Source of the DNA: Tulasnella sp. 424
Lineage: Eukaryota > Basidiomycota > Agaricomycetes > Cantharellales > Tulasnellaceae
Direction of reading: 5' to 3'
Length of the DNA stretch: 19,441 nt
Assembly: GCA_019633425.1 (NCBI GenBank)
Contig: WSUB01000343.1
Location: 1-19,441 of the forward strand
In this document: in pieces, positions 1 through 8,724 of the stretch
Numbering within the stretch: position 1 is the stretch's first letter
How the letters are laid out: every line of letters starts with the position of its first letter
The notes under the pieces: model-generated
What the model saw: only the letters and a program-made list of their open reading frames with translations
Told to the model about the DNA's origin: nothing
The model's database searches: none
Made by a program: the position numbers and the translations under genes

Positions 1-242
1 TAGTCCATCTCGTCGGGAGTGATGGTGGACTCGATGACAGTCCAGAAAGATGGCGTGGTTTGGATGATAGATTTCCATCTAGTGCAAACCATTGCAAGGT
101 CCTTGAGTATGCTGAAGTAGTCTCCTCCTAGGTAGTAGGGCAAATTGATCGAATCACTGAGCACAGCTTCCAGGATACTGATGATGAGCTCCGGTGGAAG
201 ATCATTTATCGCCTTCGACTGAGGGTTGTGTTGGTGGATCAT
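1..242 (-). CDS. F-box domain protein, N-terminal part (runs off the left edge)
   Basis: This is the amino-terminal 80 codons of a protein read leftward; the rest lies outside the window. After Met-Ile-His-Gln comes AINDLPPELIISILEAVL at about residues 11-28, then a block ending MVCTRWKSIIQTTPSFWTVI at about residues 49-68. This LPPEL...IL...V...W.....T...W spacing is the F-box pattern common in basidiomycete F-box/LRR-like proteins. Such proteins usually bind Skp1 in SCF ubiquitin ligases and recruit substrates through their C-terminal part, which is not visible here. ATG at 242-240 is the only in-frame Met before an upstream stop near 413. The upstream frame is open and could belong to a 5' exon, so the start is uncertain. 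The gene lies outside the tandem array that starts near 640. Confidence 0.75.
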   Translation of the reverse strand, partial: MIHQHNPQSKAINDLPPELIISILEAVLSDSINLPYYLGGDYFSILKDLAMVCTRWKSIIQTTPSFWTVIESTITPDEMD

Positions 243-639
243 TTGTGAGCAGACGTTGTCAAGTGCCAGAGACGCAGAGGCATCTTCTTGAGCAACAGAT
301 CGTTTCTCTGTCCTGCTTCTAGATTTTGGTAAGCCCAAAAGAACGAGAACAGGTGCTGATCGAGCACGTACGACGGCGATGGTGTGGCGTGTGCAGCAAA
401 TCGGGAACCATTACGCTCCTCTCCATCAGGCACAATCATCGAGGCCGATTTTGTTCAGAGCAAGGTGGAGAGTGACAGGCTCTGTATTTGCTGGGAGAGA
501 ATTAGGTGGTAGAAGTGCACCGGTGAAGCCCTTCACTTGTCCGCTGATCGCCGGGCGGAAATTATGTACGTAAGTCCGTAAATCAACGTTCCTTGGGGTA
601 GCCATCCCATGCTCGAAGTCTAGTAGCTTCTGTAGCGAT
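243..639. other. Intergenic region upstream of the F-box gene
   Basis: Presumed 5' region of the leftward F-box gene. Short open frames occur on both strands (for example 379-573 plus and 239-439 minus), but none shows a recognisable domain, a sensible splice pattern or conservation elsewhere in the window. The region has no counterpart in the other units, so it is treated as the left flank of the tandem array. Confidence 0.5.
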
Positions 640-947
640 TATCATATTGTAGCATTGACGTGCTTTCACCCGCGTGGTGACATGCTCATAAGCTAGTTCA
701 TTCCTACGCCTCCCTTCGAGAACCCACCTCCTTGGAAGAAATGAGGTCGTGGTGGTTTCCTCGCTCTTGGCCCACTGACACCAGCCTTCCGTTCCAAAAG
801 CCCCATTGCATTGTGTAATCACCGGCAGAGGGAGAAAGTGATGAAGGGAAGCCCCCCAATTTTGCAGGACAACACGAAAAATACAGTCGCAGACAACCTT
901 GGAGGTAACCGAATAGTTCGAAATCCAGAAGAGGCACCTGCCCTGCG
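640..947. other. Duplicated 3' flank of the MFAP1-like gene
   Basis: This stretch aligns by eye with 5210-5488, the DNA just beyond the normal stop of MFAP1 copy A. Shared blocks include gacgtgctttc, gtgacatgctca, tttcctcgctcttggccc and ttgtgtaatcaccgg (gtgatcaccgg in the other copy). It marks the left end of the amplified segment. Open frames at 583-951, 704-1099 and 811-1125 cross it but are not conserved between copies, so no gene is called. Confidence 0.6.
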
Positions 948-1123
948 TCACTGCACTCTCCTTCTCTTATCCGCCGCGTATTGGTCCCGCTCCCTGTCCA
1001 TCGACCTTGAGCTTGACCGCCTTCTCCTCCCATCATCCCTGTCATATCATCTGCGCGGTGGTGAATACGACCTCGACCTCCTCCTCGCAGCACGATCATC
1101 GTCCCTTGGCTCTCTTTCCCGAT
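948..1123 (-). pseudogene. Truncated MFAP1-like 3' end, stub 1
   Basis: Minus-strand reading gives the last part of the MFAP1-like exon 7: an RRRSRSYSPP-like stretch, a run of Arg-Ser pairs, and the terminal ERDQYAADKRRRVQ with the normal TGA at 950-948. Homology to the full copies stops near 1123, where the sequence changes to the gtgaagttggcgg segment. All upstream exons are missing, so this is a gene fragment and not a working gene. The terminal stop codon is intact here, unlike in copy A. Confidence 0.8.
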
Positions 1124-1652
1124 GATTGTGAAGTTGGCGGTGGAGTGAGCTGGTAAGGTAATGGTGAAGCTCTTGAAGGAGATAGGTAGGTAGGTAAGTA
1201 CATCGTGAAGCTCTTCCGGGAGGCTGAGTGCGGAAGTTTGACGAAGCGAACCATCCTACTTTAGAAATACTTCAACGACTCTTCCTTTCCCTAGATCTGA
1301 TTTCGGCAAAAATGCCTCCCAGCCCTTTGTGGTCGTGCACTGCAAATTCCCTTATCTTGTGGTGCCTGACCGTGTGAGATGTTAACAAACTCGCGACAAC
1401 ACCTCAACTTCACCGCGAGAGGAGGGAGAGACCCACCGCTACGGGATCAATGCGGCGTGCCCATGATTAACCTTGCGAAGAAGGGCAGGCAGAGATACAA
1501 GCTGTCCCGGTGCTTCCCGTGCACGATCCACCACCCACTCCCCCGTAAACACTCCATCAGCTTTCCCCCCCCCCCGCTCTTACTCTCTCCAAACCCCGTC
1601 CACGAACGGCGAATCTTATCTTCACCTAGCATCGTCCCGTTTAAAACATCCT
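1124..1652 (+). promoter_or_regulatory. Upstream region of kinase-TPR gene 1
   Basis: Conserved in all three units between the MFAP1 stub and the kinase start, so it probably holds the promoter and 5' UTR. It contains a GGTA-type tetranucleotide run near 1186-1201, a block ggtgcctgaccgtgtgagatgtt near 1360-1382, and a strongly pyrimidine-rich stretch at about 1535-1600 with an uninterrupted run of 11 C at 1565-1575. CT-rich tracts are typical of basidiomycete core promoters. No clear TATA box was seen. The frame leading into the kinase start is open upstream of the ATG, so a longer N-terminus or a 5' exon cannot be excluded. Confidence 0.55.
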
Positions 1653-4274
1653 ATGCCAACAGACGAAAACCACGATGCCGGCCCTTCCGCTGTGCCCGAG
1701 TCACCGTCAAATTCGAACCACGATGCTTCCTCCGATGGATTCCTGCCAAGCGCCAAGCTGGTACGTCCTTCCTGAGTCTCAAAGCTGAGCAAGATCAGTG
1801 ACTCACCAAGACTGCTTTTTCATAGAGGGAGAAGCTCAGCAAACTCGCGGATCGACGAATTGATATCTCTTCTATCGAATTCCCCCACGACGCACGCAAG
1901 TTCTCTGGAGCAAGTGCGACAGTTTCGCAAGCCTTCTTGATCCCTCCCTCCGGTGCCGAAAATGTCACTGGTCAAACCATTCCGACTAAAAATAATGGTC
2001 TCAACGTACCTGGTTCTGCTGGAGAAGCGTCTCCCCAACGGAAGGTTGGTACCAGCCCTTTCTGGTGATGACACTGACGACCAGCGGCTCAAAAATTCCA
2101 ACCTCGTATTTAGCCTGTTGCTGTCAAGAAAATGAAGATATCGAATGACCCAGCGCGGGTATTAGGGGTAAGGAGACTCCGGCGAATCGCCTTGACGTTT
2201 GAGCGCTAAGGTCTTTCGGTTCAGTTGTCACTTAGGGAAGCAGAGTTTCTGGTCGGACTTTCTCACGAAAACATCATCAAGCTAGAAGGATTCGTTGAGG
2301 ACATGTCCAAGGACGTAGTGTGGCTGGTCTTCCCTTGGGAGGAGAACGGAACCTTGAAGGACTTTATCGCCTCAGCCGAGTGGGAAATCCCAGAGAGAAT
2401 ATGGCTGGTACGATCGAACAACTTCCCTTCAGTCCACCTCTAACGCTTTAAATTGCAGATCGACGACGTAGCTAGAGGAGTCGAGTACCTCCATGGCCGA
2501 CAACCCCCCATCCGCCACGGCGACCTCAAATCCGTACGTTCTGACGGCATTATATTGGACCATTCGCAAACATCGCTCTCTGACTTTCAGATAAACATAT
2601 TGGTCAACTCCGAGTACCGTGCGGTCATTACCGACTTTGGATCCGCTCGCCATCAAACAACCGAGGATCCAGACCAGGAGACGAGTCAAGCTGGAAACAA
2701 ACCGCAACCAGCCCTGTCGCTCGAAGCAACGACCAGCGGTCCAACACATACCCTGTGCATAACACTGACAGGAGATCATTTCACTCTTCGTTGGGCTGCT
2801 CCGGAGCTGTTGAACGAGGAGAAAGCTACCCTTGCGTGCGATATCTGGGCATTGGGATTTGTAATGTACGAGGTAAAGCTCAGGTTGTATCTTATTCATG
2901 ATCGAGTCTCAAACGCGCGCCTCGGAATAGGTGATGACCAACTCGATTCCGTTCCAAGATGTCATCAACGACAACGCCGTTGTCGTACGGGTTGTTAAAG
3001 GAGATCTCCCTTCTGTTGCCGACAACGCTCGCATGTTATTGATTCAGGCACTCTGTTCCCTCATGCTTGCGTGCTGGAGCATCGACCCGGAAAAAAGACC
3101 AACTGCCGGGACTTGCCGAAAGTCAATCACCTGGATGGTGAGTAATGCTGACTTCGGGTAAAGTACAGCAATTAACCAAAGTTTGATATAGCCTATGATT
3201 AAGCCAAGCCCGATCCGAACCGCAGATGCAGCGGCTTCTCGAGCTCGCTCACCCGCGCTTCTCCTGAAACTGGGAGAAATGTACCGGCGGCAGGGTGACT
3301 ATCTGAACGCGTCGGGCTTCTTTACCAAGGCTCTGGATAGCTACAGAGAAAGCGGCGACAACAAAGGAAAGGCGGCAGCACTAATTGAGCTGGCACAAGC
3401 CCATCGGCTGCGAGACGAGAACAACAAAGCCGTCACATTCTACTCCGAGGCCCTCCAAATCCTCACCGACATCGGCGACAGGCAAGGGAGAGCCTCCGCT
3501 CTTTGGGGTCTCGCTGAGGTGCATCGGCTTCGAGATGAGTATGGCCAGGCCATCACATTCTACTCTGAGGCCCTCCAGATCCGCACCGAAATCGGCGACA
3601 GGCAAGGGAGAGCCTCCGCTCTTTGGGGTCTCGCTGAGGTACATCGGCTTCGAAAGGAGGACAGCCAAGCCATCTCATTCTACTCTGAGGCCCTAAATAT
3701 TCGCACCGACATCGGGGACAGGCAAGGGAGAGCCTCCGCCCTGCGAGGTCTCGCTGGCGTGCATCGGCGTCGCGAGGAGTACCACCAGGCCATCACATTA
3801 TACTCCGAGGCCCTCGACATTCTCATTGACATCGGCGACAGGCAAGGGAGAGCCTTCGTTCTGCAGGGTCTCGCTGAGGTGCATCGACGTCGAAAGGAGT
3901 ACAGCCAAGCCATCACATTATACTCCGAGGCCCTAGACATCCGCACCGACATCGGCGATAGGTATGGAAGAGCCGTTACTCTGCGGAGTATTGCCCGTGT
4001 CCATCAATCTCAAAACGAGTATAGCCAAGCCATCACGCTCTTTTCAGAAGCCTTGGAAATCACTACCGATATCGAGGATCGATCCGGCAGAGCTCAGGCT
4101 CTGTTGGGCCTTGCGGGCGCGCATCGCGATCAGGGGAACTACGGGGACGCAATAGGCCTTTATACAGAGGCTGCAGAAGTCTTCGAACAAATCGGAGAGA
4201 CTCAAAATGCCACTTACGCTTCGAACAAAGCTGCTGAAGTCCGTCAACTATCCCTGGGAGGAGAAGCTACTTGA
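1653..4274 (+). CDS. TKL-type protein kinase with C-terminal TPR array, copy 1 (8 TPRs)
   Basis: Eight exons: 1653-1760, 1826-2044, 2114-2167, 2225-2407, 2459-2533, 2591-2872, 2931-3137, 3192-4274. All introns are GT-AG, 51-69 nt, and every exon keeps frame (736 residues). Kinase landmarks: degenerate glycine loop KFSGASATV (61-69), VAVK lysine K114, alpha-C glutamate E132, HGDLKS (208-213; HRD arginine replaced by Gly), N215, DFG (228-230), APE (283-285), DIWALG (297-302) and CW......RP (355-364). DFG to APE is 58 residues, long and Ser/Thr-rich. About 30 extra residues separate the glycine loop from the VAVK strand. From about residue 395 come eight 40-residue TPRs of the pattern GRA..L.GLA.VHR...EY.QAI.FYSEAL.I.TDIGDR. 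Likely a cytoplasmic Ser/Thr kinase whose TPRs bind partner proteins; substrate unknown. ATG 1653 is the first in-frame Met of a longer open frame. Confidence 0.88.
3243..4205 (+). repeat. 120-bp tandem repeats encoding TPRs, gene 1 (8 units)
   Basis: Eight consecutive units of about 120 bp, each encoding one 40-residue TPR. Units 3 and 4 (about 3483-3722) are nearly identical over long blocks; ctctttggggtctcgctgag occurs in both. The 40-residue length is the extended TPR type also seen in LGN/GPSM-like proteins, not the common 34-residue form. Differences cluster at a few positions, chiefly after HRLR, after the EY pair, and before the T.IGD turn. Confidence 0.85.
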
Positions 4275-4785
4275 TGGTTATTGGCGGCATTCGACATTTG
4301 GTGAGATCGATATTTGATTCGAGTCGGAAGGAAAAGTCACGCACGCGACGCGCGAATTTCACTGCTGTATGGTCTGTTGACTAAACGGCTCATTCCTCGT
4401 CTCCATCGACTTTTGTTAGATGCTTTAATAAAAGACGTTCCCGTGTATATTATTGGTCTTGATATGGATACAAGCGAACTCCTGAGCGCGCGTCGCCGTT
4501 GGGGAGCTTAATCATCACTAGCTTTAATTAGACAGCTCAAAGGCCCGTCTTCACACCCGAGCGCCGACGTTGAAAATCGTTCGAGCGGAGAGATCATCAA
4601 GTGCTTACTCGGCATTCAATCTACCGAACCGCACTATTGGGAAGGACGACAGGTTCAATTACGGATGTGAGAGAGGCCCGGAGGAATAACGTCCACAAGC
4701 GCGGGAGGGATATTCATTACACCCTGGTGGGATTCGAAGGGTATGGCCCCATCTAGCGAGGGTCCTATCGCTCAGCTCCAGCCCC
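4275..4785 (+). other. 3' flank of kinase-TPR gene 1
   Basis: Probable 3' UTR and downstream spacer. A canonical AATAAA lies at 4427-4432, about 150 nt after the stop. Copies 2 and 3 have AATAGA and ATTACA-like sequence at the matching place. The flank is well conserved in unit 3 (18365-18945) and cut short in unit 2. A 65-codon open frame (4314-4511) overlaps it and has a counterpart in unit 3, but it shows many amino-acid changes and no domain, so it is not called as a gene. Confidence 0.5.
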
Positions 4786-5055
4786 TTGTATGCTTTCAGC
4801 GATGACCACTTCCAGGCCCTGCTTCGCTACACCATCCATCACCGAGTGTACTTCCCCGACACCCTGCATATTTCTAGTGGGACCGTTCCTGAGCGTCGTT
4901 GGAGAACTCGAGTCTCCATCAACGCTGACGGAAGGGGTTATTGGCAATCCCTTGAAGATTCTGAGTTTCAATGCGTCGTCGGTTTGATGGAAGAATGTGA
5001 GGGGCCGGATGTGGCTGTGCGAGAAGCATTGGATAACTTCGCTTTCATTCTCTAA
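4786..5055 (+). CDS. Small open frame of unknown function, 89 codons
   Basis: An ATG-started open frame between kinase gene 1 and MFAP1 copy A. The predicted product is acidic in its second half (a VGLMEECEGPD stretch) and ends DNFAFIL. No domain is recognised. There is no counterpart in unit 2, where the interval is missing, or in unit 3, where homology fades before this point, so conservation cannot support coding. Overlapping frames on both strands (4790-4987 plus, 4765-4971 minus) are of similar length. It may be a remnant of an inserted gene or chance. Confidence 0.2.
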   Translation: MYAFSDDHFQALLRYTIHHRVYFPDTLHISSGTVPERRWRTRVSINADGRGYWQSLEDSEFQCVVGLMEECEGPDVAVREALDNFAFIL

Positions 5056-5245
5056 GCAACCTCGATAGGAATGCTCACAATTGTAAGCGGGGAATGTGGG
5101 GTACTATTCCCCCCGCGCGCCTTGACGTCTTTCCGCAGTCTGCTCCGCTTTATAAATCTAGATTATCATCATCCTTTCAATAGTCCAAGTATGTTCTGTG
5201 GCAGTTTTCATATCGACGTGCTTTCTTTCCTACCTCGTGACATGC
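5056..5245. other. Spacer before MFAP1 copy A
   Basis: Non-coding stretch with a run of C and G around 5105-5122 and an AT-richer part near 5150-5185. Homology with the left end of the array begins towards its right end (about 5210). No regulatory element could be assigned. Confidence 0.35.
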
Positions 5246-7471
5246 TCAGGGCCATATAGGTTCATTACTACGCCTCTCTCCGAATGCAATCGTGGTGATT
5301 TCCTCGCTCTTGGCCCACTGAGAGCCGCCTCTCCGTCCAAAATCCCCATTACATTGTGTGATCACCGGCGGAGGGATAAAGTGATGAAGGAAAGCCCTCA
5401 ATTTTGGGGGACAGCACGAATATACAGTCGCAGACAACGTTGGAGGCAATCGAATGGTTTGAAATCGACAGGAGGCACCTGTCCTTCGCCACTGCACTCT
5501 TCTTCTCTTATCCGCCGCGTATTGGTCCCGCTCCCTCTCCATCGACCTTGACCTTGACCGCCGTCTCCTCCCATCATCCCTATCATATCCTCTGCGCGGT
5601 GGTGAATACGACCTCGACCTCCTCCTCGCAACACGATCATCGTCCCTTGGCCCTTTGTCCCTATCGTACCCCCGGTCCCAATCATCACGACGTCGATCAT
5701 CGCGGTAGCCTCCCCCTCGAGAATCGCGATAATCCCTCCGGTCGTCCCTTCGGGGAGGTGGTCCTCGGTCATCTCGGTCTTTCCACGAACCGCCGCCACC
5801 TCGATCGTTCCGGCTGCTCTCCTCTTGCGCTTGTCGACTCCCGATTCCGAACTTCTTGGTCGGTGGACCAGCGACGCTGTTCGAGCCCGTTGCGGCGTCA
5901 GGTCCACCTTCACCACCGTTGGCTTGATTCGAAGGGCAGTCTAAATGAGGGAAGGGGGTCGAATGGGCCTGATTAGAAACACGAAAGGTCCCCGTAGTTT
6001 ACAATCAGTCAAGACCCTCACCTTTTTTTAGATGAGGCCCGCCGGAAATGAAGCAGCTCGCCCCTCCTCCTTTACCATCGGTTCCCACTCGAGTTGTATC
6101 CTGATCCAGCAAGTGCGTGTACTTTGTTCGACTCCTCTTGCCAACATCTTTGACCTGCATGACTTTGGGCAACATGGATATATCGAGCGTCGATTCGGTA
6201 GCTTCAGTCTAGTCGTGTCGTTTGAGGATCTCTGAATCCTATTAAAAACGCCCCCGAGGGTAGGATCAGTACCAGCTCGGGAGAAAATAATAATGAAAAA
6301 CAGAATAGAGTAGCGTACCTGGTGGAAAGCACCCTTGTGATAGTACTTTTGCAAGAATTTCTGCTGTCCTTTGGGTTTTTCCTCCCTCAGCTTTTTAGCT
6401 CTTTCCAGATCCTCCTTCAAACGCTGCTCCTCCGGCATCGCCCGTCTCCGTTCGATTTCCTCCCTTTCCAACTCCCGAGCTCGTTGCGCTTCCTTGTCCC
6501 GTTTGATTCGACCGAGTTCGCGGAGACGCCATGCCTCGAACTCGCCTTGGGTGTCGAGACCCTCCGTATCATCGACGTAGGGGATGATGTCTTCGGCTTC
6601 CTCTATCGAAGTACGAGTGTTAACGACGCTTCAGGGGGGAAAAAATCAGACGAAGCTTACTTTCAGCCAGTTCCCTCTTGATACTCTCAGCAACCAGGTT
6701 GTGACTGTCTTTCTTCTTCTGTTCAGCTTCTCGTTCCCGTTTCGCGATCGCCTCTTCACTATTGGGGTCATCTTCCTCTCGTTCCACGACGGTAACTCGG
6801 CTACGTCTGTAAAAGAAATCCGTCAGACCAATCACAGTAGAGCTGGGATAAGTCGAATCCTTACTTTGGTACGAAAACGGGGCGGAACTGAAGTTTGGGT
6901 TTCACTTCCTCTTCTTCCTCTTCCCCTTCCTCTGAGGACTCCTCTTCGCTGGAACCTGACTGAATGGAAGACAAGCTAGAAGGTTCAAGGGAGAGGGTCT
7001 ATTTCCCTGAGGATGCTTTGAACGATGTTCACCTCTTCTTCCTCATCCTCCTCTTCTGAAGTTTCTTCCGATTCTACGAGAAGACGAAAGCGCTGGTTGT
7101 TAGCTCCGAGAGGCTACCCAGGAGACTAATGTATCGCTTCCTCTGACCTTCTTCCTCCATAATCGTCCTCCCACTTTCCTCCTTCCCAGCGACGATCACT
7201 TTGCCCCGCTCATCGATAGTCACGCCCTTCAACGCTACGTTCATCGCCCCATCTTCTTCTTCAGTTTCTGCTTCTGCGACGGCTCATCCCCACCGACAGC
7301 TCCCAGAGGCACGTCCTCTGGCAACTCTTTTTCATCCACCTCCTGCTGCTTGTCGTCCGAGTCCGAGTCCGAAAGCTGTGCGGCATCGGCGCCTTTTGAA
7401 GCTTTGCCCATGAAGTACCGTTGGGCTGGCCGTGCTGTTCGTGGAGCGGGCTTTCGAGGTGCTGTTGACAT
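5246..7471 (-). pseudogene. MFAP1: MFAP1-like splicing factor gene, copy A (decaying)
   Basis: MFAP1 family proteins are spliceosome-associated factors. The minus strand matches the conserved C-terminal half: FRPVFVP, EGEFEAW-like GEFEAWRLRELGRIKRDKEA, KGQQKFLQKYYHKGAF, LPKVMQV and RTKYTHL.DQDTT. Exons: 7471-7148, 7073-7033, 6959-6865, 6806-6661, 6602-6319, 6238-6022, 5940 onward; introns 58-81 nt, GT-AG. A zinc-knuckle-like motif and an Arg/Asp/Ser-rich tail follow. Defects: TAG at 6211-6209, ten codons into exon 6 (Tyr in copy B); second knuckle cysteine changed to Ser at 6046-6044 (CFIS versus CFIC); normal stop TGA changed to TGG at 5491-5489, adding 81 codons to 5246. Exon 1 also changes frame near 7280. 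Probably non-functional, although most splice sites survive. ATG 7471 fits the MSTAPRKPAPR start shared with copy B. Confidence 0.8.
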
Positions 7472-8540
7472 GATGGATTAGATGCGGAGAAGGTGGTGGT
7501 CCAAGTCGAAATTCCAGTAAGGCAGCCGGACATGTGCAGAGGTGACAATAACAGAGGACTCCGATCGCTCTCTGCTCAAGCCCTGATTGGCAATTCGGAA
7601 GGGCACGAACCCACCGGCTGAGCGCGAGTATATATCGCGCCATTATAATTCTTATGAGCGATAGCTGCGCTCTTTGTCTCTGTCTGTAGTAAGACATGTT
7701 AGCACGGCTGTCTTCGCTGATTCGGCGCAGGAGACTTGATCGTAGCTTCCCTCGTTCCATATGGCGGCATTGCTATGCATAAATCAACGCAGTTGAGATG
7801 TTTGATATTTCCGAGCTAACCGGTACATCTCGCTTGGTAGGTGTCTCCTCGATTGAACAGCATTGAGAAACGATGTCGAATTTGTTGCCCACCCATTGGG
7901 ATCGCTCAGAAACGCCGCAAAAACCGCGAGTGGGGAAAACAAAAGCTAGGCGTCACATGGGCGCGGTCTAAATATCTCCGTGAGGTTATTTCCGGTGTTT
8001 GTCTCTCAGTTGCCGGCATTGTGCAAGTGAACGCCAAGGTGATCTTCCCCACTGGCACGTTTGTCCATCTCCGGGGTACTAATCCCCATTCACCTTTCCG
8101 GTCTCCCTGAGTCGTAATCAATAGGAGGAAAGTGGAAAATTTTACGGTGCGGCAGTGGAACATCCCCGGTTAACCCGTCGACGGTAAGCTTAGAATGGAT
8201 CGTAGTTTTGAGCGTCATGCTTTGAAAAAAGACCGGCATTGTTTTCTCAGCCATCAGTACTGCGAAGTGCGATGATTTCGCCCTTGGTGTCGGGTGGCAA
8301 AGGACAAAAGGGTCGATGTCTTTAATTGGCTTGGCAAGAAGGTCCCTAAATATGGAGAGGCCTATCTCATCACTGCGTCATAATGACCGCCGGCGTTGTT
8401 CAGGCTTTTGTTTGTGCCGTTATTCTGCCGAATTACTTCCCGAACACGCCGCGCCTTACGACCTAAATCGAGCGATCCACGGCCGACAACATTGGAGGCA
8501 ACTGAATGGTTTAAAATCGAAAAGAGGCACCTGCCCTGCG
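7472..8540 (-). promoter_or_regulatory. MFAP1: Upstream region of MFAP1 copy A
   Basis: Conserved with 14063-15190 in the next unit, so it was duplicated with the gene. It holds a TATA-like core at 7628-7634 set inside an inverted repeat (GCGCGA at 7622-7627 and TCGCGC at 7635-7640), about 160 nt upstream of the MFAP1 start. The repeat arms are eroded in the matching place of copy B. A ten-base palindrome ccgtcgacgg lies near 8176. Short open frames such as 7841-8110 use non-ATG starts, are broken in the other copy, and are not called. The part from about 8277 runs without a break into the second MFAP1 stub. Confidence 0.45.
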
Positions 8541-8724
8541 TCACTGAACTCTCCGTCTCCCATTCGCCGCGTACTAGTCCCGCTCTCTTTCCATCGAGCT
8601 TGACCTTGACTGCCTTACAATTGTCCTTCCATCATCCCTATCATATCCTCTGGCGGTGGTGTATGCGCGTACGACCTCGACCTCCTCCTTGCAGCACGAT
8701 CATCTTCCCTTGGCTCTCTTTCCC
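8541..8724 (-). pseudogene. Truncated MFAP1-like 3' end, stub 2
   Basis: Same fragment as stub 1. It carries the Arg/Ser-rich tail and ends with a VQ-TGA equivalent at 8543-8541. It has decayed further: the ERDQY motif reads ERD-stop (GAC TAG) and the region around the RRRSRSYS motif carries small indels. The junction to the kinase upstream segment (about 8724) is at the same place as in stubs 1 and 3. Confidence 0.75.

Noticed and set aside
1186..1201. GGTA tetranucleotide run, considered as a functional repeat element
   Set aside because: A short imperfect microsatellite present with different lengths in all units. No function can be supported.
1565..1575. Run of 11 C before kinase gene 1
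   Set aside because: A homopolymer inside a pyrimidine-rich promoter tract. It is not conserved in units 2 and 3 and is prone to sequencing error, so not treated as a distinct element.
1473..1775. Extension of kinase gene 1 upstream of ATG 1653 in the same open frame
   Set aside because: There is no in-frame ATG upstream, only a TTG, and the extension includes the CT-rich promoter tract. Kept only as a caveat on the start.
3381..3952. Antisense open frames across the TPR repeats (3381-3668 and 3680-3952 minus, with similar ones at 10854-11129 and 17459-17668)
   Set aside because: They mirror the 120-bp TPR repeats, are limited by repeat sequence and codon bias, and have no domain of their own.
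4700..4760. A TTCGAATCCC sequence on the minus strand near 4730-4740 that resembles a tRNA T-loop
   Set aside because: No complementary T-stem, acceptor stem or anticodon arm could be formed around it, and the motif is not kept in the homologous part of unit 3.
5404..5976. 190-codon plus-strand open frame antisense to MFAP1 exon 7 (and its counterpart 12141-12515)
   Set aside because: It is a shadow of the Arg/Asp/Ser-rich tail. The minus strand matches MFAP1 with a splice acceptor and a zinc-knuckle context, whereas the plus frame is low-complexity.
6322..6979. Plus-strand frames 6322-6681, 6371-6580 and 6584-6979 (and 12912-13299 in unit 2)
   Set aside because: They are antisense to the highly charged MFAP1 exons and introns. 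Conserved MFAP1 motifs fix the coding strand as minus.
7841..8110. 89-codon plus frame with Cys-rich RCRICCPP, a possible zinc motif
   Set aside because: It needs a non-ATG start, is shortened and altered in the homologous copy (14396-14587), and has too few metal ligands for a known motif.
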